Source of the DNA: Amaricoccus solimangrovi
GTDB lineage: Bacteria; Pseudomonadota; Alphaproteobacteria; Rhodobacterales; Rhodobacteraceae
Length of the DNA stretch: 64,000 bases
Direction of reading: 5' to 3'
NCBI RefSeq assembly: GCF_006385685.1
Contig: NZ_VFRP01000006.1
Location: 124,001 to 188,000, forward strand
In this document: piece by piece, positions 8,157 through 17,055 of the stretch
Position numbering within the stretch: position 1 is the stretch's first letter
Layout: each line of letters opens with the position of its first letter
The notes under the pieces: generated by a model
Database searches by the model: none
Told to the model about the DNA's origin: nothing
The model's input: only the letters and a program-made list of their open reading frames with translations
Translations under genes and position numbers: made by a program

Positions 8157-8441
8157 ATGCTGATCCCCCATCCGCTGCTCGGCCCCTGCGACTCGAGCGA
8201 ATTCACCTATCTCGGCGATGCCCGGCTGATCGACCGCCCCGACGGGATGGCCGAGGGCGCCGCGGCCGCCTTCGCCGACTACGTCTATCTCCGCGACAAT
8301 CCGGCCGGCGTGCATCGCGAGCTCTGGTTCCACGAGCAGGGCGACCGTTCCTGGCTCGTCGTGACGCGGAACACGCTGACGCACGAGATCCTCGGCGCGG
8401 AACTCGCCCGCGACGTGGCGCTTGGGGGGAGGGGAGAATGA
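8157..8441 (+). CDS. mgdB: N-methylglutamate dehydrogenase subunit B / sarcosine oxidase delta-like
   Basis: A 94-residue SoxD-family subunit. It shows the delta-subunit signature HPLLGPCDSSEFTYLGDA near the N-terminus and the conserved YLRDNPAGVHRELWFHEQGDRSWLVVTRNTLTHEI block. Only one cysteine (C11) remains of the zinc-ligand cluster that SoxD of true sarcosine oxidases carries, so the metal site may be altered or lost. It starts 12 bp after mgdA and overlaps mgdC by 4 bp (ATGA), consistent with assembly of a stoichiometric complex. Confidence 0.85.
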   Translation: MLIPHPLLGPCDSSEFTYLGDARLIDRPDGMAEGAAAAFADYVYLRDNPAGVHRELWFHEQGDRSWLVVTRNTLTHEILGAELARDVALGGRGE

Positions 8442-11371
8442 CGCGGCTTACCGGCGGTCTGATCGACCGGGGGCGCAAGCTCCATTTCACCTTCGACGGC
8501 AAGGCCTTCTCCGGCCATCCCGGCGACACGCTCGCCTCCGCGCTCCTCGCGAACGGCACGGTGCTGATGGGGCGGAGCTTCAAGTATCACCGGCCGCGCG
8601 GACCGATCAGCGCGGGATCGGAGGAGCCGAACGCGCTCGTCGAACTCCGGACCGGCGCGCGGACCGAGCCGAACACGCGCGCGACGGTGGCCGAACTCTA
8701 TGACGGGCTCGACGCGCGCAGCCAGAACCGGATGGGCTCGCTCGCCTTCGACCTGCTCGGCGTCAACGATCTTGTCTCGCCCTTCCTGACGGCGGGCTTC
8801 TACTACAAGACCTTCATGTGGCCCCGCGCCTTCTGGGAGAAGCTCTACGAACCCGCGATCCGGCGGGCGGCGGGCCTCGGCAGCCTCTCCTTCGAGCCGG
8901 ATCCGGACGCCTATGACAAGGGCTTCCTGCATTGCGACCTGCTCGTGATCGGCGCGGGCCCCGCGGGTCTCGCCGCCGCGCTGACGGCGGCGCGGGCCGG
9001 GGCGCGGGTGATCCTCGCGGACGAGGACTTCCGGCTCGGCGGGCGGCTGCTCGCGGAATCGGCGCCGCTCGAAGGCGTCGCGGCGGCGGACTGGATCGCC
9101 GGGCTCGAGGCCGAATTCGCGAGCCTGCCGAACCTGCGCGTGATGCGCCGGACCACGGTATGGGGCGCTTTCGACCACGGGATCTATGGCGCGGTCGAAC
9201 GGGTGGCGGACCATCTGCCGGTGCCCGGCGGGCTGCCGCGCCAGACGCTCTGGCGGATCACCGCGCGTCGCGCGATCCTCGCCGCCGGCGCGACCGAGCG
9301 GCCGATCGCCTTCGCCGACAACGACCGCCCGGGTATCATGCTCGCGGGCGCGCTACGCGCCTATGCCAACCGCTGGGCCGCCTGCCCGGCGAAGCGGGTC
9401 GCGGTCTTCACCAACAACGACGACGGCCACCGAACCGTGCTTGACCTGCGCGCGAAGGGCGTCGAGGTGGCGGGCGTGATCGACCCGCGCGCGGGTGCGA
9501 AGCCGCTCGGGGATTACCGCGTCTTCGCGGGCGGCCGGGTGACCGGCACGCGCGGGCGGCTCGGGCTGAAGTCGGTGGAGGTCACGACGGACGGCCGGAG
9601 CGAATGGCTCGACTGCGGCGCGCTCGGCGTCTCGGGCGGCTGGAACCCGAACCTGCATCTCGCCTCCCACCACCGGGGCCGCCCGGTCTGGAACGACGCG
9701 ATCCAGGCCTTCGTGCCGGGCGAGGGCGGGCCGGTCGGCCTTCTCGCCGTCGGCGCGGCGGCGGGCGAGATGACGACGGCGGGCGCGCTGGAGGGCGGCG
9801 CCCGCGCGGCGGTCGAGGCGCTCGGCGCGCTCGGGATCGACGCCTCCGCGCCGGAACTGCCGCGGGGGACGGATAGCTTCGCCGCGCCGGAGCCGCTCTG
9901 GCATGTGCCGGGAAAGCGCCGCGCCTGGGTCGATTTCCAGAACGACGTGACCGTGAAGGACATCAGGCTCGCGCATCAGGAGAACATGCGCCCGGTCGAG
10001 CATCTGAAGCGCTGGACCACGCTCGGCATGGCGACCGATCAGGGCAAGACCGCGAACGTGACCGGCCTCGCGGTGATGGCGGAACTCACCGGCAGGCGCA
10101 TCCCGGAGACCGGCACGACGATCTTCCGCCCGCCCTATACCGGCGTCGCGCTCTCGGTGCTCGGCGGCGGCGACACCGGCGCGCATTTCCGGCCGCGGCG
10201 GCTCACGCCGACCCATTCCTGGGCCGAATCGCGCGGCGCGGTCTTCACCGAGGTCGGCCCCTGGATGCGGGCGCAGTATTTCCCGAGGCCCGGCGAGACC
10301 GAATGGCGCCAGAGCGTCGATCGCGAGGTGCTGGCGGTACGCTCCGGCGTCGGGCTCTGCGACGTGACCACGCTCGGCAAGGTCGACGTGCAGGGCGCGG
10401 ACGCGGGCGCGTTCCTCGACCGGCTCTATTGCAACGCGATGGCGAGCCTCAAGGTCGGCATGGTCCGCTACGGCCTCATGCTGCGCGAGGACGGGCAGGC
10501 CTGGGACGACGGCACCTGCGCGCGTCTCGCCGAGGATCACTACGTCGTCACCACGACCACGGCGAACGCGGTGCCGATCTTCCGCCACATGGAATTCGCG
10601 CGCCAGTGCCTCTGGCCGGAGCTCGACGTCCAGCTCATCTCGACGACCGACGCCTGGGCGCAGATCGCGGTGGCGGGGCCGAAGGCGCGCGTGCTGCTCG
10701 AACGGGTGGTGGACGGGTTCGACCTCTCGAACGAGACCTTCCCCTTCATGGCCTGCGCGAGCCTCACCGTCGCGGGCGGGCTCCGGGCGCGGCTGTTCCG
10801 GATCTCCTTCTCGGGCGAGCTCGCCTACGAGATCGCGGTGCCCGCGCGCTACGGCGCGGCGCTGATGGAGCGGCTGATGGAGAAGGGCGCCGATCTCGGA
10901 GTCGCGCCCTACGGCACCGAGGCGCTCGGCGTGCTCCGGATCGAGAAGGGCCACGCGGCGGGCAACGAGCTCAACGGTCAGACGACGGCGCGAATGCTCG
11001 GTCTCGGCCGGATGGTGAGCGCGAAGAAGGATTCGATCGGCGCGGTCATGTCGCGCCGCGAAGGCCTCGCCGCCGACCGGCGCGTGCTGGTCGGCCTCCA
11101 GCCGGTCGATCCGGTCGGCCCCGTCGTCGCGGGATCGCATCTCTTCGCCGAAGGCGCGGAGCGGCGGACCGAGACCGACGAGGGCTGGATCACCTCCGCC
11201 TGTTACTCGCCGCATGTCGGCGCCGCGATCGGCCTCGGCTTCCTCGAAGGCGGCGCCGAGCGGATGGGCGAGGTGGTGATCGCCGCGAACCCGCTTCAGG
11301 GCCAGGCGACGCGGGTCCGCGTCGTGAGCGCCCATTTCGTCGATCCCGAGGGAGGACGCCTGCGTGACTGA
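8438..11371 (+). CDS. mgdC: N-methylglutamate dehydrogenase subunit C / sarcosine oxidase alpha-like
   Basis: A 977-residue SoxA-family subunit. Order of domains: a ferredoxin-like Fer2_4 region (about residues 8-95, without a full cysteine set), an NAD(P)/FAD-type Rossmann domain (about 165-430, beginning LLVIGAGPAGLAAALTAARAGARV) and a C-terminal GcvT/aminomethyltransferase domain (about 590-970, with WDDGTCARL and FSGELAYEIAVPARYG) that binds tetrahydrofolate. The methyl carbon of N-methylglutamate is expected to leave as methylene-THF on this domain. A GGGGAG ribosome-binding site precedes ATG 8438. Length and domains are as expected for the family. Confidence 0.87.
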   Translation: MTRLTGGLIDRGRKLHFTFDGKAFSGHPGDTLASALLANGTVLMGRSFKYHRPRGPISAGSEEPNALVELRTGARTEPNTRATVAELYDGLDARSQNRMGSLAFDLLGVNDLVSPFLTAGFYYKTFMWPRAFWEKLYEPAIRRAAGLGSLSFEPDPDAYDKGFLHCDLLVIGAGPAGLAAALTAARAGARVILADEDFRLGGRLLAESAPLEGVAAADWIAGLEAEFASLPNLRVMRRTTVWGAFDHGIYGAVERVADHLPVPGGLPRQTLWRITARRAILAAGATERPIAFADNDRPGIMLAGALRAYANRWAACPAKRVAVFTNNDDGHRTVLDLRAKGVEVAGVIDPRAGAKPLGDYRVFAGGRVTGTRGRLGLKSVEVTTDGRSEWLDCGALGVSGGWNPNLHLASHHRGRPVWNDAIQAFVPGEGGPVGLLAVGAAAGEMTTAGALEGGARAAVEALGALGIDASAPELPRGTDSFAAPEPLWHVPGKRRAWVDFQNDVTVKDIRLAHQENMRPVEHLKRWTTLGMATDQGKTANVTGLAVMAELTGRRIPETGTTIFRPPYTGVALSVLGGGDTGAHFRPRRLTPTHSWAESRGAVFTEVGPWMRAQYFPRPGETEWRQSVDREVLAVRSGVGLCDVTTLGKVDVQGADAGAFLDRLYCNAMASLKVGMVRYGLMLREDGQAWDDGTCARLAEDHYVVTTTTANAVPIFRHMEFARQCLWPELDVQLISTTDAWAQIAVAGPKARVLLERVVDGFDLSNETFPFMACASLTVAGGLRARLFRISFSGELAYEIAVPARYGAALMERLMEKGADLGVAPYGTEALGVLRIEKGHAAGNELNGQTTARMLGLGRMVSAKKDSIGAVMSRREGLAADRRVLVGLQPVDPVGPVVAGSHLFAEGAERRTETDEGWITSACYSPHVGAAIGLGFLEGGAERMGEVVIAANPLQGQATRVRVVSAHFVDPEGGRLRD

Positions 11372-11924
11372 TCTCGCCCCCCTGACCGCGCTCGGCGCGG
11401 CCGCGCCCCGCGTGACCCGGCTCGGCTCCTTCACGCTGAGCGAGAACGCCGATCTCGCGCTCGCCTCGCTGGCGCTCCGCCGGGGCGGGGAGACGCCCGC
11501 GCCCTTCGGCCTCGCGCTGCCCGGCCCCGCCGGCTGGACCGCGGGAGAGGGCGTCGCCGCCTTCTGGACCGGTCCCGGCCAGTGGATGGTGGAGGCGCCC
11601 GGCCGCGCGGCGGAGGATTTCGCCGCGGCGCTCAGGGCGGAGGCGCCGGGGGCCTCGGTGACCGAGCAGACCGACGGCTGGACCGCGGTCGAGATCGTCT
11701 CCGCCGCCGGCGAGGGGTTGGCGGAGCGCCTGCTCGCGAAGCTCGTCAACCTCGACCCCGCCTCCCTCGTTCCCGGGCGCGCGCGGCGGACGGGGCTCGA
11801 GCACATGGGCGTCTTCGTCATCCGCCGGGCGCCCGAGCATTTCGCGGTGCTCGGCGCCCGGTCCTCGGCCGCCTCGCTCTGGCACGCGCTCGAAGCCGCG
11901 GCGGGACGTATCGCCGCGGCTTAG
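11364..11924 (+). CDS. mgdD: N-methylglutamate dehydrogenase subunit D / sarcosine oxidase gamma-like
   Basis: A 186-residue protein of the sarcosine oxidase gamma (SoxG) family, related to GcvT/YgfZ folds. It has the typical GPGQWMVEAPG, VTEQTDGWTAVEI and KLVNLDPASLVPGRARRT-like segments. It overlaps mgdC by 8 bp and is the last gene of the mgdABCD operon. The XRE-cupin regulator gene follows after 52 bp. A structural role in the heterotetramer is the known function of the family. Confidence 0.82.
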   Translation: MTDLAPLTALGAAAPRVTRLGSFTLSENADLALASLALRRGGETPAPFGLALPGPAGWTAGEGVAAFWTGPGQWMVEAPGRAAEDFAAALRAEAPGASVTEQTDGWTAVEIVSAAGEGLAERLLAKLVNLDPASLVPGRARRTGLEHMGVFVIRRAPEHFAVLGARSSAASLWHALEAAAGRIAAA

Positions 11925-11945
11925 GCCCTATTCGGGAGAGTTGTA

Positions 11946-11965
11946 AAATTTCACCCGCGGGAATA
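11946..11965. promoter_or_regulatory. candidate operator (site B) upstream of the XRE-cupin gene
   Basis: AAATTTCACCCGCGGGAATA lies 11 bp before the earliest start of the XRE-cupin gene. It shares 14 of 20 positions with site A (5707-5726), and its reverse complement begins TATTCC like the site before tmm (21051). Autoregulation by the XRE protein is a reasonable inference. Confidence 0.4.
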
Positions 11966-11976
11966 GCCTGACCCTT

Positions 11977-12639
11977 GTGAGTAAAATGGGGTCAGGCACG
12001 ATGGGCGAGACGAAGGTCGAGGCGCAGAACCCGCACGCGGTGCGGGAGCCGAAGGAAAACAATCTCGAACAGGCGATCGGCCACGAGGTGCGGCTGCTGC
12101 GCAAGCATCTCGGCCTGACCGTGACCGACATCGCCGGTTCGACGGGCATTTCCGTCGGCATGCTGTCGAAGATCGAGAACGGCAACATCTCGCCCTCCCT
12201 CTCCACGCTGCAATCGCTCGCCCGCGCGCTCGGTGTGCCGCTCACGACCTTCTTCCGCCGCTTCGAGGAGCGGCGGAGCGCGGTCTTCGTGAAGGCCGGC
12301 GGCGGCGTGGAACTGGAGCGCCGCGGCACGCGCGCCGGCCATCAGTACAACCTCCTCGGCCATATCGACGGCGGTTCGGGCGGCGTGCGCGTCGAGCCCT
12401 ATCTCATCACCCTCACCAAGGCGTCGGACGTCTTTCCGACCTTCCAGCACGAGGGGCTGGAGTTCCTCTACATGATCGAGGGCGAAGTCGTGTACCGCCA
12501 CGCCGACCAGCTCTTCACCCTGCAGCCGGGCGACAGCCTCTTCTTCGACGCCGACGCCCCGCACGGCCCCGAGCAGCTCATCAGCCTGCCCGCGCGCTAC
12601 CTCTCCATCATCAGCTACCCCCGCCAGGCCGAAGGGTAG
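11977..12639 (+). CDS. XRE-family transcriptional regulator with C-terminal cupin
   Basis: A 220-residue protein (from GTG 11977; ATG 11986 or 12001 are alternative starts and no ribosome-binding site decides between them). An N-terminal helix-turn-helix (about residues 35-90: RLLRKHLGLTVTDIAGSTGISVGMLSKIENGNISPSLSTL) is followed by a cupin_2 domain (about 140-215: EGLEFLYMIEGEVVYRHADQLFTLQPGDSLFFDADAPHGPEQL). Such XRE-cupin proteins regulate nearby catabolic genes in response to a small ligand. It lies between mgdABCD and mgsABC, so it is the likely regulator of the methylamine genes. TATTCT-type dyads occur before mgsA and related elements occur at three other promoters. Confidence 0.85.
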   Translation: MSKMGSGTMGETKVEAQNPHAVREPKENNLEQAIGHEVRLLRKHLGLTVTDIAGSTGISVGMLSKIENGNISPSLSTLQSLARALGVPLTTFFRRFEERRSAVFVKAGGGVELERRGTRAGHQYNLLGHIDGGSGGVRVEPYLITLTKASDVFPTFQHEGLEFLYMIEGEVVYRHADQLFTLQPGDSLFFDADAPHGPEQLISLPARYLSIISYPRQAEG

Positions 12640-12641
12640 GC

Positions 12642-12702
12642 TATTCTCAACAAGAATATTTTATTCTTTAAGATTGACGCACCCGGCCCGTCCGCGGTAA
12701 GA
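12642..12702 (+). promoter_or_regulatory. mgsA promoter region with TATTCT dyads (site C)
   Basis: An AT-rich island holds TATTCTCAACAAGAATA (12642-12658), a perfect 6-bp dyad, and a second TATTCT at 12662, 20 bp from the first, running into TCTTTAAGA. A possible sigma-70 promoter follows: TTGACG at 12674-12679, 17 bp, then GTAAGA at 12697-12702. The layout suggests repression or activation of mgsABC by the adjacent XRE-cupin protein. Confidence 0.4.
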
Positions 12703-12733
12703 CGGTTTCGTGAAGCAGATCGGAGACTGGCCC

Positions 12734-13633
12734 ATGTGCGGCATCGTCGGATTGTTCCTGAAGGATAAGGCGCTGGAGCCCCGCCTGGGGGAGCTTCTGT
12801 CGGACATGCTCATCACCATGACCGACCGGGGCCCGGACAGCGCGGGCATCGCGATCTACGGCGCGGGCGCGCCGGGAAAGGTGAAGATCACCGCGCAGTC
12901 GGCTGATCCTGAGAATGAATTCAAGGGCCTCGTCGCCGAGCTCGAACTCGCGGGCGTCGCCGCCGACGTTACGCTCAAGAGCACCCACGCGGTGATCGAG
13001 ATCGCCGAGGACGCGGTCGCGGACACCCGCGCCTTCCTCGCCCGCAAGGGGCTCCGCGTGATGGGCGCGGGCGAGAGCGTCGAGATCTACAAGGAAGTGG
13101 GTCTGCCGAAGGACGTGGTCGCCCGCTTCGACATCCGCGCCATGGGCGGCACCCACGGGATCGGCCACACGCGGATGGCGACGGAATCGGCCGTCACAAC
13201 GCTCGGCGCGCATCCGTTCTCGACCGGGGCCGACCAGTGCCTGGTGCACAACGGCTCGCTCTCGAACCACAACAACCTGCGCCGCGTCCTCGTGAAGCAG
13301 GGAATGAAGTTCGAGACGCAGAACGACAGCGAGGTCGCCGCCGCCTATCTCACCTCCGAGATGGCGGGCGGCAAGGATCTCGGCCAGGCGCTCACCTCCG
13401 CGCTCGACGATCTCGACGGGTTCTTCACCTTCGTCGTCGGCACGAAGGACGGTTTCGGCGTCGTCCGCGACCCGATCGCCTGCAAGCCGGCCGTGATGGC
13501 CGAGACCGACCAGTACATCGCCTTCGGCTCCGAATACCGCGCGCTCGTGAACCTGCCCGGGATCGAGACCGCCCGCGTCTGGGAGCCGGAGCCCGCCACC
13601 GTCTATTTCTGGGACCACGGGAAGGCCGCCTGA
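12734..13633 (+). CDS. mgsA: N-methylglutamate synthase subunit A (class II glutamine amidotransferase)
   Basis: A 299-residue Ntn-hydrolase glutaminase domain (GlxB/GltB-type). ATG 12734 was chosen because it places Cys at position 2 (MCGIVG), the N-terminal nucleophile after Met removal, and GGAG lies 8 nt upstream. Conserved segments are TDRGPDSAGIAIYG, GIGHTRMATESAVTTLGAHPF, LVHNGSLSNHNNLRR, NDSEVAAAYL and GTKDGFGVVRDPIACKPAV. In N-methylglutamate synthase this subunit works with mgsB and mgsC to transfer a methylamino group from gamma-glutamylmethylamide or methylamine to 2-oxoglutarate. The next gene starts 1 bp after the stop. The assignment depends on the mgsABC-gmaS context. Confidence 0.87.
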   Translation: MCGIVGLFLKDKALEPRLGELLSDMLITMTDRGPDSAGIAIYGAGAPGKVKITAQSADPENEFKGLVAELELAGVAADVTLKSTHAVIEIAEDAVADTRAFLARKGLRVMGAGESVEIYKEVGLPKDVVARFDIRAMGGTHGIGHTRMATESAVTTLGAHPFSTGADQCLVHNGSLSNHNNLRRVLVKQGMKFETQNDSEVAAAYLTSEMAGGKDLGQALTSALDDLDGFFTFVVGTKDGFGVVRDPIACKPAVMAETDQYIAFGSEYRALVNLPGIETARVWEPEPATVYFWDHGKAA

Positions 13634-13634
13634 G

Positions 13635-14318
13635 ATGCCCGTCTTCGATCTTGCCAAGACCCCGCTGCGCGAGTTCAACGCCGCGCTCCATTCCGTCGGC
13701 AACGGCGACAATGACACCGCCTTCGAGGTGCTGAACCCGCGCGGCTCCCACGCGCTCGCGGTCGGGATCGACCAGCCGCTCAGCGTCGACGTGCGCGGCT
13801 CGGTCGGCTACTACTGCGCCGGCATGAACGACGGCGGCGCCGTCACGGTGCACGGCTCGGCCGGGCCCGGCGTCGCCGAGAACATGATGACGGGCACCGT
13901 CACCATCGAGGGCGACGCCAGCCAGTACGCGGGCGCCACCGGCCGCGGCGGCCTCCTCGTCATCAAGGGCAACGCCGCCTCGCGCTGCGGGATCTCGATG
14001 AAGGGGATCGACATCGTCGTGCATGGCAACATCGGCCACATGTCGGCGTTCATGGCGCAGTCCGGGCACCTCGTCGTGCTCGGCGACGCCGGCGAGGCGC
14101 TCGGCGACTCGCTCTACGAGGCGAAGCTCTTCGTCCGGGGCGAGGTGAAGAGCCTCGGCGCCGACTGCGTCGAGAAGGAGATGCGCCCCGAGCATATCGA
14201 GGTGCTGGCCGGACTGCTCGAGAAGGCCGGCGCCGACGCGAAGCCCGAGGAGTTCAAGCGTTACGGCTCGGCCCGCACGCTCTACAACTTCAACATCGAC
14301 AACGCCGACGCGTATTGA
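13635..14318 (+). CDS. mgsB: N-methylglutamate synthase subunit B (GXGXG/FwdC-like domain)
   Basis: A 227-residue protein corresponding to the C-terminal GXGXG beta-helix domain of glutamate synthase (GlxC family). It has the repeated pattern of glycine turns: GSVGYYCAGMNDGGAVTVHGSAGPGVAENMMTG, then GDASQYAGATGRGGLLVIKGNAASRCG, then GNIGHMSAFMAQSGHLVVLGDAGEALG. In glutamate synthase this domain links the glutaminase and synthase parts; here it is a separate chain. It lies 1 bp after mgsA and 7 bp before mgsC. Confidence 0.86.
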   Translation: MPVFDLAKTPLREFNAALHSVGNGDNDTAFEVLNPRGSHALAVGIDQPLSVDVRGSVGYYCAGMNDGGAVTVHGSAGPGVAENMMTGTVTIEGDASQYAGATGRGGLLVIKGNAASRCGISMKGIDIVVHGNIGHMSAFMAQSGHLVVLGDAGEALGDSLYEAKLFVRGEVKSLGADCVEKEMRPEHIEVLAGLLEKAGADAKPEEFKRYGSARTLYNFNIDNADAY

Positions 14319-14325
14319 GGGCGAG

Positions 14326-15654
14326 ATGAGCTACCACAACCCGCATACCCCGCCCCGCAAGTCGGCGACCTTCGACGATTACACGCTGGCCGAGATCCGC
14401 CGCGCGGCCGCCACGGGCATCTACGACATCCGGGGCGCCGGCGCGAAGCGCAAGGTTCCGCATTTCGACGACCTGCTCTTCCTCGGCGCCTCGATCTCGC
14501 GCTATCCGCTCGAGGGCTACCGCGAGCGCTGCGACACCTCGGTGACGCTTGGCACCCGCTTCGCGAAGAAGCCGATCGAGCTCAAGATCCCGATCACCAT
14601 CGCGGGCATGAGCTTCGGCGCGCTCTCGGGCCCGGCCAAGGAGGCGCTCGGCCGCGGTGCCACGATCGCCGGCACCTCGACCACCACCGGCGACGGCGGC
14701 ATGACGAACGAGGAGCGCGGGCATTCGGAGAAGCTCGTCTACCAGTACCTGCCCTCGCGCTACGGCATGAACCCGACCGACCTGCGCCGCGCCGATGCGA
14801 TCGAGGTCGTGGTGGGTCAGGGCGCGAAGCCCGGCGGCGGCGGCATGCTGCTCGGCCAGAAGATCTCCGACCGCGTGGCCGAGATGCGCACGCTGCCGAA
14901 GGGGATCGACCAGCGCTCGGCCTGCCGTCACCCCGACTGGACCGGCCCGGACGACCTCGAGATCAAGATCCTGGAACTGCGCGAGATCACCAACTGGGAG
15001 AAGCCGATCTACATCAAGGTCGGCGGCGCGCGGCCCTACTACGACACCGCCCTCGCGGTGAAGGCCGGCGCCGACTGCGTCGTGCTCGACGGGATGCAGG
15101 GCGGCACGGCGGCGACGCAGGACGTCTTCATCGAGAACGTCGGCATGCCGACGCTCGCCTGCGTCCGGCCCGCGGTCCAGGCGCTGCAGGATCTCGGCAT
15201 GCACCGCGAGGTGCAGCTCATCGTCTCGGGCGGCATTCGTTCCGGCGCCGACGTCGCGAAGGCGCTGGCGCTCGGCGCGGACGCGGTGGCGATCGGCACG
15301 GCGGCGCTGGTCGCGCTCGGCGACAACGATCCCCATCTCGAGGCCGAATACCAGAAGCTCGGCACCACCGCCGGCGCCTATGACGACTGGCACGAGGGCA
15401 GGGACCCGGCCGGCATCACCACGCAGGATCCGGTGCTGGCCGCGCGGGTCGATCCGGTCGCGGCGGGGCGGCGCCTCGCGAACTACCTCAAGGTGATGAC
15501 GCTGGAGGCGCAGACCATCGCGCGCGCCTGCGGCCACAACCGCCTCGCGAACCTCGAGCCCGAGGACCTCTGCGCGCTGACCATGGAGGCCGCGGCGATG
15601 GCCAAGGTGCCGCTCGCGGGGACCGACTGGTACCCGGGCAAGGCCGGCTTCTGA
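14326..15654 (+). CDS. mgsC: N-methylglutamate synthase subunit C (FMN-binding glutamate-synthase domain)
   Basis: A 442-residue protein of the FMN-dependent glutamate synthase family (GlxD). Recognisable parts are ITIAGMSFGALSGPAKEALGRGA, the TTTGDGGMTNEERGHSEKLVYQYLPSRYG segment, GQGAKPGGGGMLLGQKISDRVAEMR (flavin/substrate loop), YIKVGGARPYYDTALAVKAGADCVVLDGMQGGTAATQ and the phosphate-binding VSGGIRSGADVAKALALGADAVAIGTAAL. It catalyses the reductive step forming N-methylglutamate. A hairpin with a T-run follows at 15661, before gmaS. Confidence 0.87.
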   Translation: MSYHNPHTPPRKSATFDDYTLAEIRRAAATGIYDIRGAGAKRKVPHFDDLLFLGASISRYPLEGYRERCDTSVTLGTRFAKKPIELKIPITIAGMSFGALSGPAKEALGRGATIAGTSTTTGDGGMTNEERGHSEKLVYQYLPSRYGMNPTDLRRADAIEVVVGQGAKPGGGGMLLGQKISDRVAEMRTLPKGIDQRSACRHPDWTGPDDLEIKILELREITNWEKPIYIKVGGARPYYDTALAVKAGADCVVLDGMQGGTAATQDVFIENVGMPTLACVRPAVQALQDLGMHREVQLIVSGGIRSGADVAKALALGADAVAIGTAALVALGDNDPHLEAEYQKLGTTAGAYDDWHEGRDPAGITTQDPVLAARVDPVAAGRRLANYLKVMTLEAQTIARACGHNRLANLEPEDLCALTMEAAAMAKVPLAGTDWYPGKAGF

Positions 15655-15660
15655 TCCCTG

Positions 15661-15694
15661 GCCCGGTCGCCGCGCAAGCGGCGCCGGGCCTTTT
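15661..15694 (+). terminator. intrinsic terminator or attenuator between mgsC and gmaS
   Basis: GCCCGG-T-CGCCGC, loop GCAA, GCGGCG-CCGGGC, then CTTTT: a 12-bp stem with one bulged T and a short T-run, starting 6 nt after the mgsC stop. It lies between two co-directional genes of one pathway, so partial termination that lowers gmaS expression relative to mgsABC is likely unless gmaS has its own promoter. Confidence 0.65.
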
Positions 15695-15725
15695 CAATGA
15701 AGAACTCAGCAAACGGGGAAGCTTC

Positions 15726-17033
15726 GTGACCACCGATCTCGCCGCTTTCGCCGCCGAACGCGGCGTCAAGTATTTCATGATCTCCTATACCGATCTCTTC
15801 GGCGGCCAGCGGGCGAAGCTCGTGCCGGCCCAGGCGATCGCGGAGATGCAGGAGGATGGGGCGGGTTTCGCCGGCTTCGCGACCTGGCTCGACCTCACCC
15901 CCGCCCATCCGGATGTCTTCGCCATCCCCGATGCCTCCTCGGTCATCCAGCTGCCCTGGAAGAAGGACGTGGCCTGGGTCGCCGCCGACTGCGTGATGGA
16001 GGACGCGCCGATCGCCCAGGCGCCGCGCGTGGTGCTGAAGCGGCTGATCAAGGAGGCGGCCGAGGCCGGTCTCCGCGTCAAGACCGGCGTCGAGCCCGAA
16101 TTCTTCCTGATCACCCCGGACGGCCAGGCGATCTCCGACGCCGCCGACACCGCCGAGAAGCCCTGCTACGACCAGCAGGCGGTGATGCGCCGCTACGACG
16201 TCATCGCCGAGATCTGCGACGCGATGCTCGAGCTCGGCTGGAAGCCCTACCAGAACGACCACGAGGACGCGAACGGCCAGTTCGAGATGAACTGGGAATA
16301 CGACGACGCGCTCGCGACCGCGGACAAGCATTCCTTCTTCAAGTTCCTCGTGAAGTCGATCGCCGAGAAGCACGGGCTCCGCGCGACCTTCATGCCGAAG
16401 CCCTTCAAGGGCCTGACCGGCAACGGCTGCCACGCGCATATCTCGGTCTGGTCGACGGACGGCAAGACCAACGCCTTCGCGGACAAGAGCAAGGACTTCG
16501 GCCTCTCCGACCAGGGCCGGACCTTCCTCGGCGGCATCATGAAGCATGCCTCCGCGCTCGCCGCGATCACCAACCCGACGGTCAATTCCTACAAGCGCAT
16601 CAACGCGCCGCGCACCGTCTCGGGCGCGACCTGGGCGCCGAACTCGGTCACCTGGACCGGCAACAACCGCACCCACATGGTGCGCGTCCCGGGCCCCGGC
16701 CGGTTCGAGCTGCGCCTGCCCGACGGCGCGGTGAACCCCTATCTGCTGCAGGCGGTGATCATCGCGGCGGGCCTCTCGGGCATCCGGTCCAAGGCCGATC
16801 CGGGGCCGCATTCGGACATCAACATGTACGAGGACGGCCACACGATCACCGACGCGCCGAAGCTGCCGCTGAACCTGCTCGACGCGCTCCGCGCCTACGA
16901 GGCGGATCCGGAATTCATGGAGACCATGGGTTCCGAATTCTCCGCCGCCTTCCTGAAGATGAAGCATCGGGAATGGAACAACTACTGCGCCCAGTTCACC
17001 GCTTGGGAGCATGACACGACGCTCGACATATGA
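15726..17033 (+). CDS. gmaS: gamma-glutamylmethylamide synthetase (glutamine-synthetase family)
   Basis: A 435-residue type III glutamine-synthetase-like protein starting at GTG 15726. It ligates methylamine to glutamate with ATP, giving gamma-glutamylmethylamide, the entry step of the indirect methylamine pathway. Glutamine-synthetase landmarks are [11 protein letters not shown] (metal-ligand Glu), [85 protein letters not shown] and the [13 protein letters not shown] segment. The short length without an N-terminal beta-grasp extension, plus the mgs/mgd neighbours, favour GmaS over an assimilatory glutamine synthetase. folD follows after 22 bp. Confidence 0.88.
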   Translation: MTTDLAAFAAERGVKYFMISYTDLFGGQRAKLVPAQAIAEMQEDGAGFAGFATWLDLTPAHPDVFAIPDASSVIQLPWKKDVAWVAADCVMEDAPIAQAPRVVLKRLIKEAAEAGLRVKTGVEPEFFLITPDGQAISDAADTAEKPCYDQQAVMRRYDVIAEICDAMLELGWKPYQNDHEDANGQFEMNWEYDDALATADKHSFFKFLVKSIAEKHGLRATFMPKPFKGLTGNGCHAHISVWSTDGKTNAFADKSKDFGLSDQGRTFLGGIMKHASALAAITNPTVNSYKRINAPRTVSGATWAPNSVTWTGNNRTHMVRVPGPGRFELRLPDGAVNPYLLQAVIIAAGLSGIRSKADPGPHSDINMYEDGHTITDAPKLPLNLLDALRAYEADPEFMETMGSEFSAAFLKMKHREWNNYCAQFTAWEHDTTLDI

Positions 17034-17055
17034 CCGCGAAGGGGAGGATCCGCGC

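Noticed and set aside
5946-8384. Long minus-strand open frame (812 codons) opposite the regulator and mgdA genes
   Set aside because: Its translation is Arg/Pro/His-rich without domains, and the other strand encodes clear GlxA-type and SoxB-type proteins. Long antisense frames are expected at this GC content.
9353-11821. Minus-strand open frame of 822 codons opposite mgdC
   Set aside because: Low-complexity Arg/Ala/His composition and no ribosome-binding site; it mirrors the codon bias of the SoxA-type gene on the plus strand.
8157-11924. Calling the four genes a sarcosine oxidase (soxBDAG)
   Set aside because: The subunits are homologous, but direct linkage to mgsABC and gmaS fits N-methylglutamate dehydrogenase better; sarcosine activity remains possible.
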